Source: Longimicrobiales bacterium
GTDB lineage: Bacteria > Gemmatimonadota > Gemmatimonadetes > Longimicrobiales > RSA9
Direction: 5' to 3'
Length of the DNA: 40,541 nt
Assembly: GCA_035764935.1 (NCBI GenBank)
Contig: DASTYK010000161.1
Span: forward strand, 1-40,541
The notes beneath the pieces are model-generated. The model saw only the letters and a program-made list of their open reading frames with translations. It ran no database searches and was not told where the DNA came from. Shown here one piece after another: positions 1-8,335 of the stretch (the first letter of the stretch is position 1; each line of letters starts with the position of its first letter). The translations under genes and the position numbers were made by a program.

Positions 1-26
1 ACCCTGTGTTCTTGACTGCGGGCCGG

Positions 27-53
27 GGGCCCGGGGCCGTGGGCCCGGGGCCG
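27..53. repeat. Direct repeat of a 13-bp GC palindrome-rich unit
   Basis: GGGCCCGGGGCCG occurs at 27-39 and again, exactly, at 41-53, a 14-bp period. The unit contains the self-complementary GGGCCC, so it can also form stems. It lies in the ftsA-ftsZ spacer. Confidence 0.7.
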
Positions 54-152
54 GTACGACCCTGTTATCTCACGCGCACCTGTCTGCGTGCGCCGCTCCA
101 TCTATCTCGAACCCGCCCGAAGGCGGTGCTGCTGTTCCAGCCGTTCCACCGG

Positions 153-170
153 GCCCGGCCCGGGCCCCGG
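153..170. repeat. 18-bp GC element, inverted copy inside ftsA
   Basis: GCCCGGCCCGGGCCCCGG at 153-170 is the exact reverse complement of 564-581 inside ftsA. The internal copy encodes the Pro-Gly stretch LPGPGPG of FtsA. Such low-complexity GC palindromes can arise by chance in GC-rich DNA, so the mobile or REP-like nature is only a possibility. Confidence 0.55.
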
Positions 171-181
171 CCCGCCGTCCC

Positions 182-1417
182 CTAGAAGAACTCCCTCAGC
201 CAGTTCCCCACCCGCACGATCGCGCTCTCGCCCCAGCGCCCGCCGATGCCGGCCTCGAGTGCGTAGTCGGCGCCCATCAGTGCCAGCCCCGTGGCGGTCG
301 CGAACTGCGGGCGCTTCACGGAGTCGGCGAGTCCGCCGAGCCCGTCGCCGGCGATGCCGATGCGGACGGGCATGCTGAACGCGTGCTGTGCGACTTCGGT
401 CGCGCCCTCGAGTCCTGCGCCGCCGCCGGTCAGCACCGCACCGGCTCCGAGCTTGCCGCTCTCGCCGGCGTTCTCGATCTCGCGCGCCACGAGGCCGAGG
501 ATCTCGTCGAGCCGCTGCTCGATGATGTGCGCGATCAGCTCGCGCGCGACGAGCCGTTTGGAGCCGGGGCCCGGGCCGGGCAGCTCCACGCTCTCGCGCG
601 GGTCGACGAGCTGCGTGTAGGCGACGCCGTGCTTCTCCTTGGCCTTCTCCGCCTCGGCGAACGTGATCGAGAGCCCCTTCGCGAGATCATTGGTCACGGT
701 CGAGCCGCCCCACGGGATCGACGCGAGGTGGCGCATCTTCCCCTCACGGAAGATCGCGAGCTCCGTTGTGGCACCACCGAGATCGACGAGTGCGACACCG
801 ACGTCCTTTTCATCGTCCGTCAGCACCGCGTGCGCGGTCGCGAGCGGCTCGTGGATCGTGCGCTCGATGCGGTAGCCGGCGCGGCTCACGGCCTTGCGCA
901 GGTTCTGGCTCGCGTTGATCGCACTCGTGATGATGTAGACCTCGGCCTCGAGTCGCGTGCCGGCCATGCCGATCGGATCGCGGATGCCGCGCTGGTCGTC
1001 GACGATGTACTCCTGCGGCAGCACGTGCAGCACTTCGCGATCCGCCGGCACGACGACAGCCCGTGCGACCTCATGCACGCGCTTCACGTCCGCCGCCGTG
1101 ATCTCCTCGCCGTGCACAGCGACGACGCCGTTCGATGTGCGCGCATGGATGTACTCGCCAGCGACACCGGTGAAGACGCGCTCGCAGGAGACGCCGGCCA
1201 TCAGCTCGGCTTCCTTCATGGCGGCACGCACCGAGTCGGTCGTGCCCTCGATGTCGGTGACGACCTCGCGGCGCATGCCGCCGGTTTTCGTCTGCCCGAC
1301 GCCGAGCACCTTGATCGACGCCTGTCCCTTCACCACGCTCGCGACTTCCGCGATCACGGCACACGTCTTCGTGGATCCGATATCGAGGCCGGCAACGAGG
1401 TTCGCTCGGGTCGTCAT
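182..1417 (-). CDS. ftsA: Cell division protein FtsA
   Basis: Actin-like ATPase that tethers FtsZ to the inner membrane and recruits late divisome proteins. The 411-residue protein shows the actin-fold motifs GLDIGSTKT (10-18), VDLGGATTE (211-219) and LTGGGAGLEG (329-338). It ends in an amphipathic helix (about 398-411, IVRVGNWLREFF) typical of the FtsA membrane-targeting tail. The ATG at 1417 is chosen because homology starts there; an in-frame extension upstream is low-complexity Arg/Ala and overlaps ftsQ. It lies 2 bases after the ftsQ stop. A Pro-Gly run at residues 280-285 is a small lineage-specific insertion encoded by a GC palindrome. Last dcw gene visible; ftsZ should follow off the edge. 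Confidence 0.97.
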   Translation of the reverse strand: MTTRANLVAGLDIGSTKTCAVIAEVASVVKGQASIKVLGVGQTKTGGMRREVVTDIEGTTDSVRAAMKEAELMAGVSCERVFTGVAGEYIHARTSNGVVAVHGEEITAADVKRVHEVARAVVVPADREVLHVLPQEYIVDDQRGIRDPIGMAGTRLEAEVYIITSAINASQNLRKAVSRAGYRIERTIHEPLATAHAVLTDDEKDVGVALVDLGGATTELAIFREGKMRHLASIPWGGSTVTNDLAKGLSITFAEAEKAKEKHGVAYTQLVDPRESVELPGPGPGSKRLVARELIAHIIEQRLDEILGLVAREIENAGESGKLGAGAVLTGGGAGLEGATEVAQHAFSMPVRIGIAGDGLGGLADSVKRPQFATATGLALMGADYALEAGIGGRWGESAIVRVGNWLREFF

Positions 1418-1419
1418 CC

Positions 1420-2184
1420 TCAGCTCTGCTTCCTTGCACGGTCGCGACCTGGCGTCACGACGATCTGATCGCTGTAGCGCGCCTCGACGCGGCGCAGGTC
1501 GCGCAGCTCCCCGCGCGCTCCGAGGTCGGCGAGCGTGAGCCGCAGCTCGCGCAGCCGCTCCGGCGTGAGCGAGTCCGGCAGCAGCACTTCCGCGCGCGTC
1601 GGTCCGCGCATCATCAGGCGGATTCCGCCGCCCTCTGCCGGCGCGATCTCGGAGATCCATGCTGCGAGTGCGGGCTCGTGCACCCGGATCGTCGCCATGG
1701 CCGCTGCCATCCGCACCGTTGCATGATCCGCGAAGCGGCCGTTCGATGCAGGCCGCGATGCAACACCGATCACGGGCAGGTCGAGTGGCTCACTCGTGGG
1801 GTCGAACGTGAGCGCGTGCCCCTCGGCACTGATCGCGACCAGCTCCGGTGTGCGCGCCCATGCCACTGGTTCCGCTTCCGTCACGCGCAGCACGATCGTG
1901 TCCGGGACGCGCCGCTCGATCTCGACGGCCGCGATCATCGGGTGCGCCACCAGTTGCGCATGCCACGGCCCGACGTCGTCGAACACGGTGGCGTCGCTCG
2001 CGATGCCACTCGCGGCCAGCACGGCCTGCGGCGTCATGTAGCGCGTGCCGAGCACTTCCACCCGCTCGACCTGGAACGCGCCACCGGCACGCAGTGCGAT
2101 CGGAGCCGCGGCGGCAGCCCCGGTCAGCAGCAACGCAGCGGCGAGCACGCGCAGCCAGCGGATCCGTAACACACGTCCGATCAT
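1420..2184 (-). CDS. ftsQ: Cell division protein FtsQ (POTRA domain)
   Basis: Bitopic inner-membrane divisome protein that bridges early and late division proteins through FtsL/FtsB. The 254-residue protein has a basic N-terminus, one membrane segment (about 10-30) and a POTRA-like domain starting VERVEVLGTRYMTPQAVL (about 39-56), followed by the FtsQ beta domain. The region containing ERRVPDTIVLRVTEAEPVAW is typical of FtsQ/DivIB. Sequence conservation in this family is low, but size, topology and position between murC and ftsA agree. The ATG overlaps the murC stop by 4 bases (ATGA), which suggests translational coupling. Longer in-frame upstream reading lies inside murC and is not credible. 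Confidence 0.93.
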   Translation of the reverse strand: MIGRVLRIRWLRVLAAALLLTGAAAAAPIALRAGGAFQVERVEVLGTRYMTPQAVLAASGIASDATVFDDVGPWHAQLVAHPMIAAVEIERRVPDTIVLRVTEAEPVAWARTPELVAISAEGHALTFDPTSEPLDLPVIGVASRPASNGRFADHATVRMAAAMATIRVHEPALAAWISEIAPAEGGGIRLMMRGPTRAEVLLPDSLTPERLRELRLTLADLGARGELRDLRRVEARYSDQIVVTPGRDRARKQS

Positions 2185-3578
2185 GCGGCCTCCGCGAAGC
2201 GCGCGTACACGGCACGAATCGCCGTGTCGATGTCCCCCGCACCCATGCCGATGCAGACGTCCTGGTCGACCAGCACGCGCCCCAGATCGTCCTGCAATGC
2301 GTCGAGAGTCGGGGTGTAATGGACGCCGTCCGCCCCTGCGCGCCGCGCCGCATTCACGATCATCTCGCCCGTCACGCCTTCGATCGGCTGCTCGCGGGCA
2401 GCGTACACGTCGGTGACCCAGACCGCGTCCGCCTGCGCCAGCGCGTAGCCGAACTCGACCGCCAGGTCGCGTGTGCGGCTGTACAGGTGAGGCTGGAACA
2501 CCGCGACGATGCGCTGGCCCGGGTACACACTGCGCGCGGCCGCGAGTGTTGCGGCGATCTCCGTCGGATGGTGAGCGTAGTCGTCGACGAACGTCACGCC
2601 GCGTGCGGTGCCGACCACCTGGAACCGGCGCGACACACCGTGGAACGCTGGCAGCGCCCGCTGCACCGCATCGAACGAAGCGCCTGCGTGGCGCGCAAGC
2701 GCGATCGCCGCGAGCGCATTGCGCACGTTGTGCAGCCCCGGCACACCGAGCATTACCTGCCCGAGCGGCTCGTCGTTGTCGTGCACCTGGAACCGTGTGC
2801 TGCTGCCCGTCGGCGCAACGTCGGTCGCGCGCAGCCCGGCGTACGTGCGCGTGCCGTAGCGCACGACCCGGGGGTCGCTCGCCGGCAGCAGTCCCGACGC
2901 ACCCTCGTCGTCGGCGCACAGCGCGATCAGGCCATCCTGCGGGACCCGCGCGAGCAGCTCACGGAATGCCGCGTGGATCTCCTCGATCGAGCCGTAGATG
3001 TCCATGTGATCGGCTTCGACGGACGTGACGGCGACCGCCTCCGGCTGCAGCGTCAGGAAGGACCGGTCGTACTCGTCCGCCTCGACCACGTACAGCCGGC
3101 TCTCGCCGCGGCGCAGGCCGCCGCCCCAGGCTTCGACGCGCCCACCGACGAACGCCGTCGGGTCCAGGCCTGCCGAATCGAGAATCGCAGTCAGCATCGC
3201 CGTCGTCGTCGTCTTGCCGTGCGTGCCCGCGACGGCGAGCACGGTGCCCGCGTTCACGAACGCGCCGAGCGCCTGTGCACGCTTGAGCACAGGGATGCCG
3301 CGCTCACGAGCCGCCTGCAGCTCCGGGTGCGACGGCGGCACGGCGGCCGTGACCACGACGGCCGCCGCATCGGCTACATGGGCCGGGTCGTGCTGTGCAC
3401 TCACCTGCACACGGTCGCCGAGCAGCGACTGCGCGGCCGCTGCATGCAGGTCGCAGCCGGTCACGCGCGCACCCGCCCGCATCAGGGCGTCGGCGAGCGC
3501 CGACATCCCTGCACCGCCGATCCCCATGAAATGGATCGTGCCGCGCTGCGCGAGTGCGAGCAGATCGACGCTGCTCAT
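2181..3578 (-). CDS. murC: UDP-N-acetylmuramate--L-alanine ligase MurC
   Basis: Cytoplasmic ATP-dependent ligase adding L-Ala to UDP-MurNAc, the first peptide-stem step. The 465-residue protein has the N-terminal nucleotide-sugar binding glycine motif (MGIGGAGMSALA, about 18-29), the ATP loop AGTHGKTTTT (117-126), the central Mur ligase motif with EADEYDRSF, and the C-terminal region with YAHHPTEI. Usual length for the family. The ATG at 3578 overlaps the murG stop by 4 bases, and its own stop overlaps ftsQ. In many bacteria murB and ddl sit between murC and ftsQ; here they do not. Confidence 0.98.
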   Translation of the reverse strand: MSSVDLLALAQRGTIHFMGIGGAGMSALADALMRAGARVTGCDLHAAAAQSLLGDRVQVSAQHDPAHVADAAAVVVTAAVPPSHPELQAARERGIPVLKRAQALGAFVNAGTVLAVAGTHGKTTTTAMLTAILDSAGLDPTAFVGGRVEAWGGGLRRGESRLYVVEADEYDRSFLTLQPEAVAVTSVEADHMDIYGSIEEIHAAFRELLARVPQDGLIALCADDEGASGLLPASDPRVVRYGTRTYAGLRATDVAPTGSSTRFQVHDNDEPLGQVMLGVPGLHNVRNALAAIALARHAGASFDAVQRALPAFHGVSRRFQVVGTARGVTFVDDYAHHPTEIAATLAAARSVYPGQRIVAVFQPHLYSRTRDLAVEFGYALAQADAVWVTDVYAAREQPIEGVTGEMIVNAARRAGADGVHYTPTLDALQDDLGRVLVDQDVCIGMGAGDIDTAIRAVYARFAEAA

Positions 3579-4705
3579 GCGGCCCCCGGCAGCAGGCGAG
3601 CCAGCTGTTCGGCGATCTCGCGCGCAGCGTCCGGATGTGCGCGCCCGCGCGCGGCGGCACGCATCGACTCCTGCCGCGCAGGGTCTGCGAGCAGGTCCGC
3701 CAGCGCCCGCCACAGCACGCTGCCGGTCAGCGTCGCCTGCGGCAGGTGCAGCGCCGCGCCGGCCGCGTCCAGCGCCTGCGCGTTGTGCGTCTGGTGATCG
3801 GCGGCGGCCGTCGGCAGAGGAACGAGCAGCATCGGCACGCCCCACGCGAGCAGCTCCGCGGTCGCCATAGCACCCGCGCGTGACACAGCGACGTCGGCCG
3901 AGCTTAGCGCATCGTTCATTGCGTCGATGTAACCCACGGCGCGCACCCAGTCGGCCGCGCCCAGCCGCTCGATCTCGGCACCGATGGCATCGATGTGGCT
4001 CGGGCCGGTGGCCCACAGGATCTCGAGCTTCGACGCAGGCCGCTGCAGCTCACCGGCGGCCACCGCACGCAGTGCCTCGAGCAGCGCATCGTTGAGCGCG
4101 AGTGCTCCCTGGCTGCCGCCGACGATCAGCACCACCGTCGAATCGGGGGACAGGCCGAAACGTGCACGTGCGGCGGCACGGTCGATCTGCGCGGGCGGCC
4201 GGATCGGATTGCCGAGCGCGAACACCTCCGTGTTGCGGCCCGGCTTCATCCGCTGCGCGGCCTCGGGGAAGCCGAGATGCACCTGGGCCGCAAAGCGCGC
4301 CAGCATCCGCACGGTCAGGCCCGGAAACGAATTCTGCTCCTGCACGGCGAGGGGCACGCCCGCCGCTACTGCGAACAGGCCGGCGGGCGCACTCGCATAG
4401 CCGCCCGTTGCGACGACGAGCCGGGGCGAGAAGCGCATGAACAGGCGCCCGAGACCGAGGAAGCTGCGCGACAGCCCCATCATCGTGGTCGCGTTGCGCC
4501 AGACCTGCGCACGGTAGACCGGATGGAACGGCAGCAGCGTGTGCGGGACGCCGCGCTGCGGCAGCACACGCGCCTCCACACCTCGCTGCGCACCGACGAA
4601 GTGCACCTGCGTGCCGGGACGCACCTCCTGCAGCGCATCCGCGAGAGCGAGCGCGGGATACAGGTGCCCGCCCGTGCCGCCGCCGGCAAAGAGCACGCGA
4701 CTCAC
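3575..4705 (-). CDS. murG: MurG, undecaprenyl-PP-MurNAc-pentapeptide GlcNAc transferase
   Basis: Peripheral inner-membrane GT28 glycosyltransferase that converts lipid I to lipid II using UDP-GlcNAc. The 376-residue protein carries the N-terminal G-loop GGGTGGHLYP (8-17), the QEQNSFPGL motif (about 122-130) and the donor-side loop GGSQGALALN (196-205). The start is a GTG at 4703-4705 overlapping the ftsW stop (GTGA); the first residues SRVLFAGGGTGGH match the family N-terminus, so the in-frame ATG 20 codons upstream is rejected. Part of the coupled dcw string. Confidence 0.98.
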   Translation of the reverse strand: MSRVLFAGGGTGGHLYPALALADALQEVRPGTQVHFVGAQRGVEARVLPQRGVPHTLLPFHPVYRAQVWRNATTMMGLSRSFLGLGRLFMRFSPRLVVATGGYASAPAGLFAVAAGVPLAVQEQNSFPGLTVRMLARFAAQVHLGFPEAAQRMKPGRNTEVFALGNPIRPPAQIDRAAARARFGLSPDSTVVLIVGGSQGALALNDALLEALRAVAAGELQRPASKLEILWATGPSHIDAIGAEIERLGAADWVRAVGYIDAMNDALSSADVAVSRAGAMATAELLAWGVPMLLVPLPTAAADHQTHNAQALDAAGAALHLPQATLTGSVLWRALADLLADPARQESMRAAARGRAHPDAAREIAEQLARLLPGAA

Positions 4706-5877
4706 TCGGCCTCCCTGCTCGAGCGGCGGGCGATGTTCATCAGGATGCCCACCGCGGCCATGCATACGATCAGGCTGGAGCCGCCGTACGAGATGAACGG
4801 CAGCGTCACGCCGGTCGTGGGGATGAGCGCACTGTTCACCGCCATGTGCAGCAGCGCCTGCACCACGATGAGGTTCGTGACGCCGATCGCGAGCAGGCTG
4901 CCGAACAGATCCGGCGCGTTACGGGCGACACGGTAGCCGATCAGTGCGATGCCGCTGTAGGCGAGCACCAGCGCCGCCATGCCGATGAAGCCCCACTCTT
5001 CGCCGATCATTGCGAAGATGAAGTCGTTGTGCGGCTCGGGCAGGAACCCGAACTTCTGCTGGCCGTGACCCAGCCCTCGTCCGAGCAGGCCGCCGCTGCC
5101 GAGCGCGATCAGCGCCTGCGTGATCTGGTAGCTGACGCCGGCGGGGTCATGCGTCGGATCGATGAACGCCAGGATCCGGCGCATCCGGTACCCGACACCG
5201 CTCACCTGCGTCAGCAGGAAGGGCAGCATCAGCGCGCCGAGCACCACGAAGTGCGCGATGCGCGCACCGCCCGCGAACAGCACGAGCGCCGCGAGCAGCA
5301 CGACCAGTGCGGCCGCCGACATGCTGGGCTGCATCATGATCAGTGTCGCGACCGTTCCCCACACGAGCAGGAAGGGCAGCAGTCCCTTGCTCAGGCTGCC
5401 CAGCCGGTCCTGCTTGCGCACGGCGACCGCGGCCGTCCAGATGATCAGCACCAGCTTCGCCAGCTCGGAGGGCTGCCCCTGGATCCCACCGAGGTCGATC
5501 CAGCGACGCCCGCCGTTCACGCGCGGCGCTATGCTCTCGGTGCCCGGCAGCAGCACGAAAACGAGCAGCCCGACGACGACCAGCAGCATCGGCCAGGCGA
5601 AGAAGCGGAGCACCCGGTAGTCGAGGTACGCCATGACGGCGAGGAGCAGCAGACCGAGCGAGCCGCCGATCGCCTGGCGGATCACGAAATGGTAGTCGGC
5701 CAGCCCGTCCGTCTGCGCCTTGATCGCGCTCGCGCTGTACACGGCGACCAGCCCGAACGACAGCAGCGCAACCGCCAGCAGCAGCAGCACGGGCGCTTCC
5801 CATCCGCGGCTCAGTCGCGTGAGCGCCTGGGCGTTCAGGTCCGCATGCGCGCGCGGCGCCACGGCTGCCCGGCTCAT
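4702..5877 (-). CDS. ftsW: FtsW, SEDS-family septal glycan polymerase
   Basis: Polytopic SEDS protein that polymerises lipid II at the septum together with the class B PBP FtsI. The 391-residue protein has about ten hydrophobic segments, with the first near residues 29-50. It carries the family signature PTTGVTLPFISYGGSSLI at about 353-370 and FAMIGEEWGFIG before it. The N-terminal 25 residues are a cytoplasmic basic tail. ATG at 5877 overlaps the murD stop by 4 bases. FtsW is preferred over RodA because of the dcw context and the PTTG-TLPFISYGGSS form. Confidence 0.97.
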   Translation of the reverse strand: MSRAAVAPRAHADLNAQALTRLSRGWEAPVLLLLAVALLSFGLVAVYSASAIKAQTDGLADYHFVIRQAIGGSLGLLLLAVMAYLDYRVLRFFAWPMLLVVVGLLVFVLLPGTESIAPRVNGGRRWIDLGGIQGQPSELAKLVLIIWTAAVAVRKQDRLGSLSKGLLPFLLVWGTVATLIMMQPSMSAAALVVLLAALVLFAGGARIAHFVVLGALMLPFLLTQVSGVGYRMRRILAFIDPTHDPAGVSYQITQALIALGSGGLLGRGLGHGQQKFGFLPEPHNDFIFAMIGEEWGFIGMAALVLAYSGIALIGYRVARNAPDLFGSLLAIGVTNLIVVQALLHMAVNSALIPTTGVTLPFISYGGSSLIVCMAAVGILMNIARRSSREAE

Positions 5878-7223
5878 GCCTCACCTCGCGCAAGCGCGCG
5901 GAACGCGTCGCCGCGCTCCTCGTAGTTGCGGAACATGTCGAAGCTGGCGCATGCCGGCGCCAGGAGCAGCGCATCGCCGGGCCGTGCACGCGCTGCGGCG
6001 TGTGCCACGACGTCGCTGAAGCTGCCATCGACGCGCTCGAGCGCGACGACGCCGCCCAGCTCACGCTCGATGAGATCCGCCGCCGCGCCGTATGCGACCA
6101 CCAGCCGGACGTGGCTGCGGAGCCCGTCCCCGAGGCCGGCGTAGGGCTCGCCCTTGTGCACGCCGCCGAGCAGCAGCACCGTCGGCCGCGTCATGCTTTC
6201 CAGCGCGACGCGCGCCGATGCAACGTTGGTCGCCTTGGAGTCGTTCACCCAGAGAACGCCGTTGCGCTCGCCGATCACCTCCAGGCGGTGCGGCAGTCCC
6301 GGGAACGTGCGCAGCCCTTCCCGCACGGCATCGACACTCGCACCGGCGGCTACACTTGCGATCGCGGCGGCCAGCGCGTTCGCGCGGTTGTGTCGTCCCA
6401 GGATGCGCAGCTCCGCGGTGCCCAGCAGCGCCGTGGCGGTGCCGCTCATGTTCAGCAGGAGTTGCTCACCGCTCAGCCAGCCGCCGCGCTCGGTCGAGGC
6501 GAGCGGGGTGTGAACGCGGAACACGTAGCGCGTACCCGGCGCATCCGCGGCCAGCGAGAGCACGTCGGCCTCCTCCCCGTTGAGAACCCACGTACTCTCA
6601 CTGACCGCGTTGTCGAAGAGATGCGCCTTGTCTGCGTAGTAGTCCCTTACACTCGCGTACCGATCGAGATGGTCCGGTGCGAGGTTCGTCACGACGCCGA
6701 TGCGCGGCGCGAACGTGTCGACATCCGCGAGCTGGAAGGAGCTCGCCTCCACGACCACCCAGTCCGGCGCATCGTTGCGCAGCGCAACTTCGGACAGCGG
6801 CGTACCGATGTTGCCGGCCGCCGGCGCGTCATAGCCGGCTGTCGTGAGCAGATGGGAGGCGAGCGCCGTCGTCGTGCTCTTGCCATTGGTTCCCGTGATC
6901 GCGACCACCGGTGCGTCCAGGTAGCGGTACGCGAACTCGAGCTCGGACATGCGCGTGACGTGCGCAATGCGCGCATCGCCCAGCACCGTGGCGGTCGGCG
7001 GGATGCCGGGACTGACCACGATGGTGTCGCACTGCGCCAGCCGTGCGACGTCGTGGCCGCCCGTCTGCGCTTCACCGCCCGCCGTGCGGATCTCCTCCGC
7101 CGCCGCGCGCAGCTCCGCGGTGTCGCCGGAATCCGAGGCGTACACGCGCGCGCCGCGCGCCAGCGCGAGTCGCGCCGCCGCGCGCCCGCTGCGCGCAAGT
7201 CCCAGGATGCCGACGTTGGTCAT
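5874..7223 (-). CDS. murD: UDP-MurNAc-L-alanine--D-glutamate ligase MurD
   Basis: Cytoplasmic ATP-dependent ligase that adds D-Glu to UDP-MurNAc-L-Ala. The 449-residue protein has an N-terminal Rossmann motif (GILGLARSGRAAA, about 5-17), the ATP loop GTNGKSTTT (111-119), the NLAPDHLDR central motif and the VNDSKATN motif. The ATG at 7221-7223 overlaps the mraY TGA by one base (TGATG); 13 codons of upstream in-frame sequence belong to mraY. Canonical position between mraY and ftsW. Confidence 0.98.
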   Translation of the reverse strand: MTNVGILGLARSGRAAARLALARGARVYASDSGDTAELRAAAEEIRTAGGEAQTGGHDVARLAQCDTIVVSPGIPPTATVLGDARIAHVTRMSELEFAYRYLDAPVVAITGTNGKSTTTALASHLLTTAGYDAPAAGNIGTPLSEVALRNDAPDWVVVEASSFQLADVDTFAPRIGVVTNLAPDHLDRYASVRDYYADKAHLFDNAVSESTWVLNGEEADVLSLAADAPGTRYVFRVHTPLASTERGGWLSGEQLLLNMSGTATALLGTAELRILGRHNRANALAAAIASVAAGASVDAVREGLRTFPGLPHRLEVIGERNGVLWVNDSKATNVASARVALESMTRPTVLLLGGVHKGEPYAGLGDGLRSHVRLVVAYGAAADLIERELGGVVALERVDGSFSDVVAHAAARARPGDALLLAPACASFDMFRNYEERGDAFRALARGEA

Positions 7224-8332
7224 CAACGGATCTTCAGCGTGCTGAATGCGACCAGGCTGCACAGGATCCCCAGGATCCAGAAGCGCATGATGATCTTGCT
7301 CTCGGCCCAGCCCTGCTTCTCGAAGTGGTGGTGCAACGGCGCCATCGCGAGCAGCCGCTGCCCGCGTCCCTGCGTGCGCGCCGTGTACTTGAACCAGCCG
7401 ACCTGCGCCATCACGCTGATCGCCTCCACCACGAAGACGCCGCCCACGATGACGAGCAGGAACTCACCCTTGATCAGAACGGCCACTGCGCCCAGCGCAC
7501 CGCCCAGCGCGAGCGAGCCGGTGTCCCCCATGAACACTTCCGCGGGGTGCGCATTGAACCAGAGGAATCCCAGCGTCGCACCGGCCAGCGCGACGCAGAA
7601 GATCGACAGCTCACCCGCGCCGGCCATGTAGAACAGTCCGAGGTAGTTCGACGTATCGACGCGACCGATCACGTATGCGAAGACACCGAACGTCGCCGCC
7701 GCGATGGCCGAGAGTCCGCCCGCGAGGCCGTCCAGGCCGTCCGTAAGGTTCACCGCGTTCGAGCTGCCCGCGAGGACGAGCATCACCCACGGGATGAACA
7801 GGACCGGCAGGATGAACGCGACGTGGTAGTCGGCGAAGAACGGAACGCTGGTCCAGTGCGTCGGGATGTCCGACGCGGGCCAGATCAGCAGCACGATTCC
7901 GACGATGATGCCGATCATGCCCTGGCCGATCAGCTTGTACTTGCCGACCAGTCCCTCGGTGCGACGACGCACGACCTTCAGGTAGTCGTCCAGGAAGCCG
8001 AGTGCGCCCAGCCAGACCATGACGGCCATCGCGATCAGCACGTACTCGTTGGTGAGGTCCGCCCAGAGCAGCGTGCCGATCAGGGTTGCGACGATGATGA
8101 GCACACCGCCCATGGTCGGCGTGCCCGCCTTGGCCAGGTGCGACTGCGGCCCCTCCTGTCGCACGACCTGCCCGAAGCGCAGACGCTGCAGCCACCGGAT
8201 GATCGGCGGACCGAACAGGAACGCGATCATGATGGCCGTCGCCATGCCGCCCGCTGCACGGAACGTGATGTAGCGGAACAGGTTGAGAAACGAGTACTGG
8301 TCCGCCAGCGGGTACAGCAGGTGATAGAGCAT
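7223..8332 (-). CDS. mraY: Phospho-MurNAc-pentapeptide transferase MraY
   Basis: Integral membrane enzyme that moves phospho-MurNAc-pentapeptide to undecaprenyl phosphate, giving lipid I. The 369-residue protein has about ten membrane segments. Family motifs seen: SHLAKAGTPTMGG (about 64-76), the Asp pair in FLDDYLKV (113-120), NLTDGLDGLAGG (195-206), and HHHFEKQGW (334-342). Length is normal. It lies 3 bases after the murF stop and its TGA is shared with the murD ATG. Confidence 0.98.
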   Translation of the reverse strand: MLYHLLYPLADQYSFLNLFRYITFRAAGGMATAIMIAFLFGPPIIRWLQRLRFGQVVRQEGPQSHLAKAGTPTMGGVLIIVATLIGTLLWADLTNEYVLIAMAVMVWLGALGFLDDYLKVVRRRTEGLVGKYKLIGQGMIGIIVGIVLLIWPASDIPTHWTSVPFFADYHVAFILPVLFIPWVMLVLAGSSNAVNLTDGLDGLAGGLSAIAAATFGVFAYVIGRVDTSNYLGLFYMAGAGELSIFCVALAGATLGFLWFNAHPAEVFMGDTGSLALGGALGAVAVLIKGEFLLVIVGGVFVVEAISVMAQVGWFKYTARTQGRGQRLLAMAPLHHHFEKQGWAESKIIMRFWILGILCSLVAFSTLKIR

Positions 8333-8335
8333 CGC

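Larger units (their letters stand above)
1..181. other. Intergenic region downstream of ftsA, GC-palindrome rich
   Basis: No gene is supported here. On the minus strand this is the space between the ftsA stop and the expected ftsZ gene, which would lie beyond the left edge. It holds a small hairpin at 113-126 (CCGCC, CGAA, GGCGG), a possible hairpin around 74-93, and dense GGGCCC-type palindromes at 21-54 and 151-171. No good promoter or U-tract terminator could be recognised. Confidence 0.6.

Noticed and set aside
113-126. Hairpin as terminator of the dcw operon
   Set aside because: Stem of only five pairs with no U-tract, and ftsZ is expected to follow, so termination here is unlikely.
1848-3797. 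Long plus-strand open frame opposite ftsQ and murC
   Set aside because: Same reason: antisense to conserved genes, Arg-rich product, no recognisable motif.
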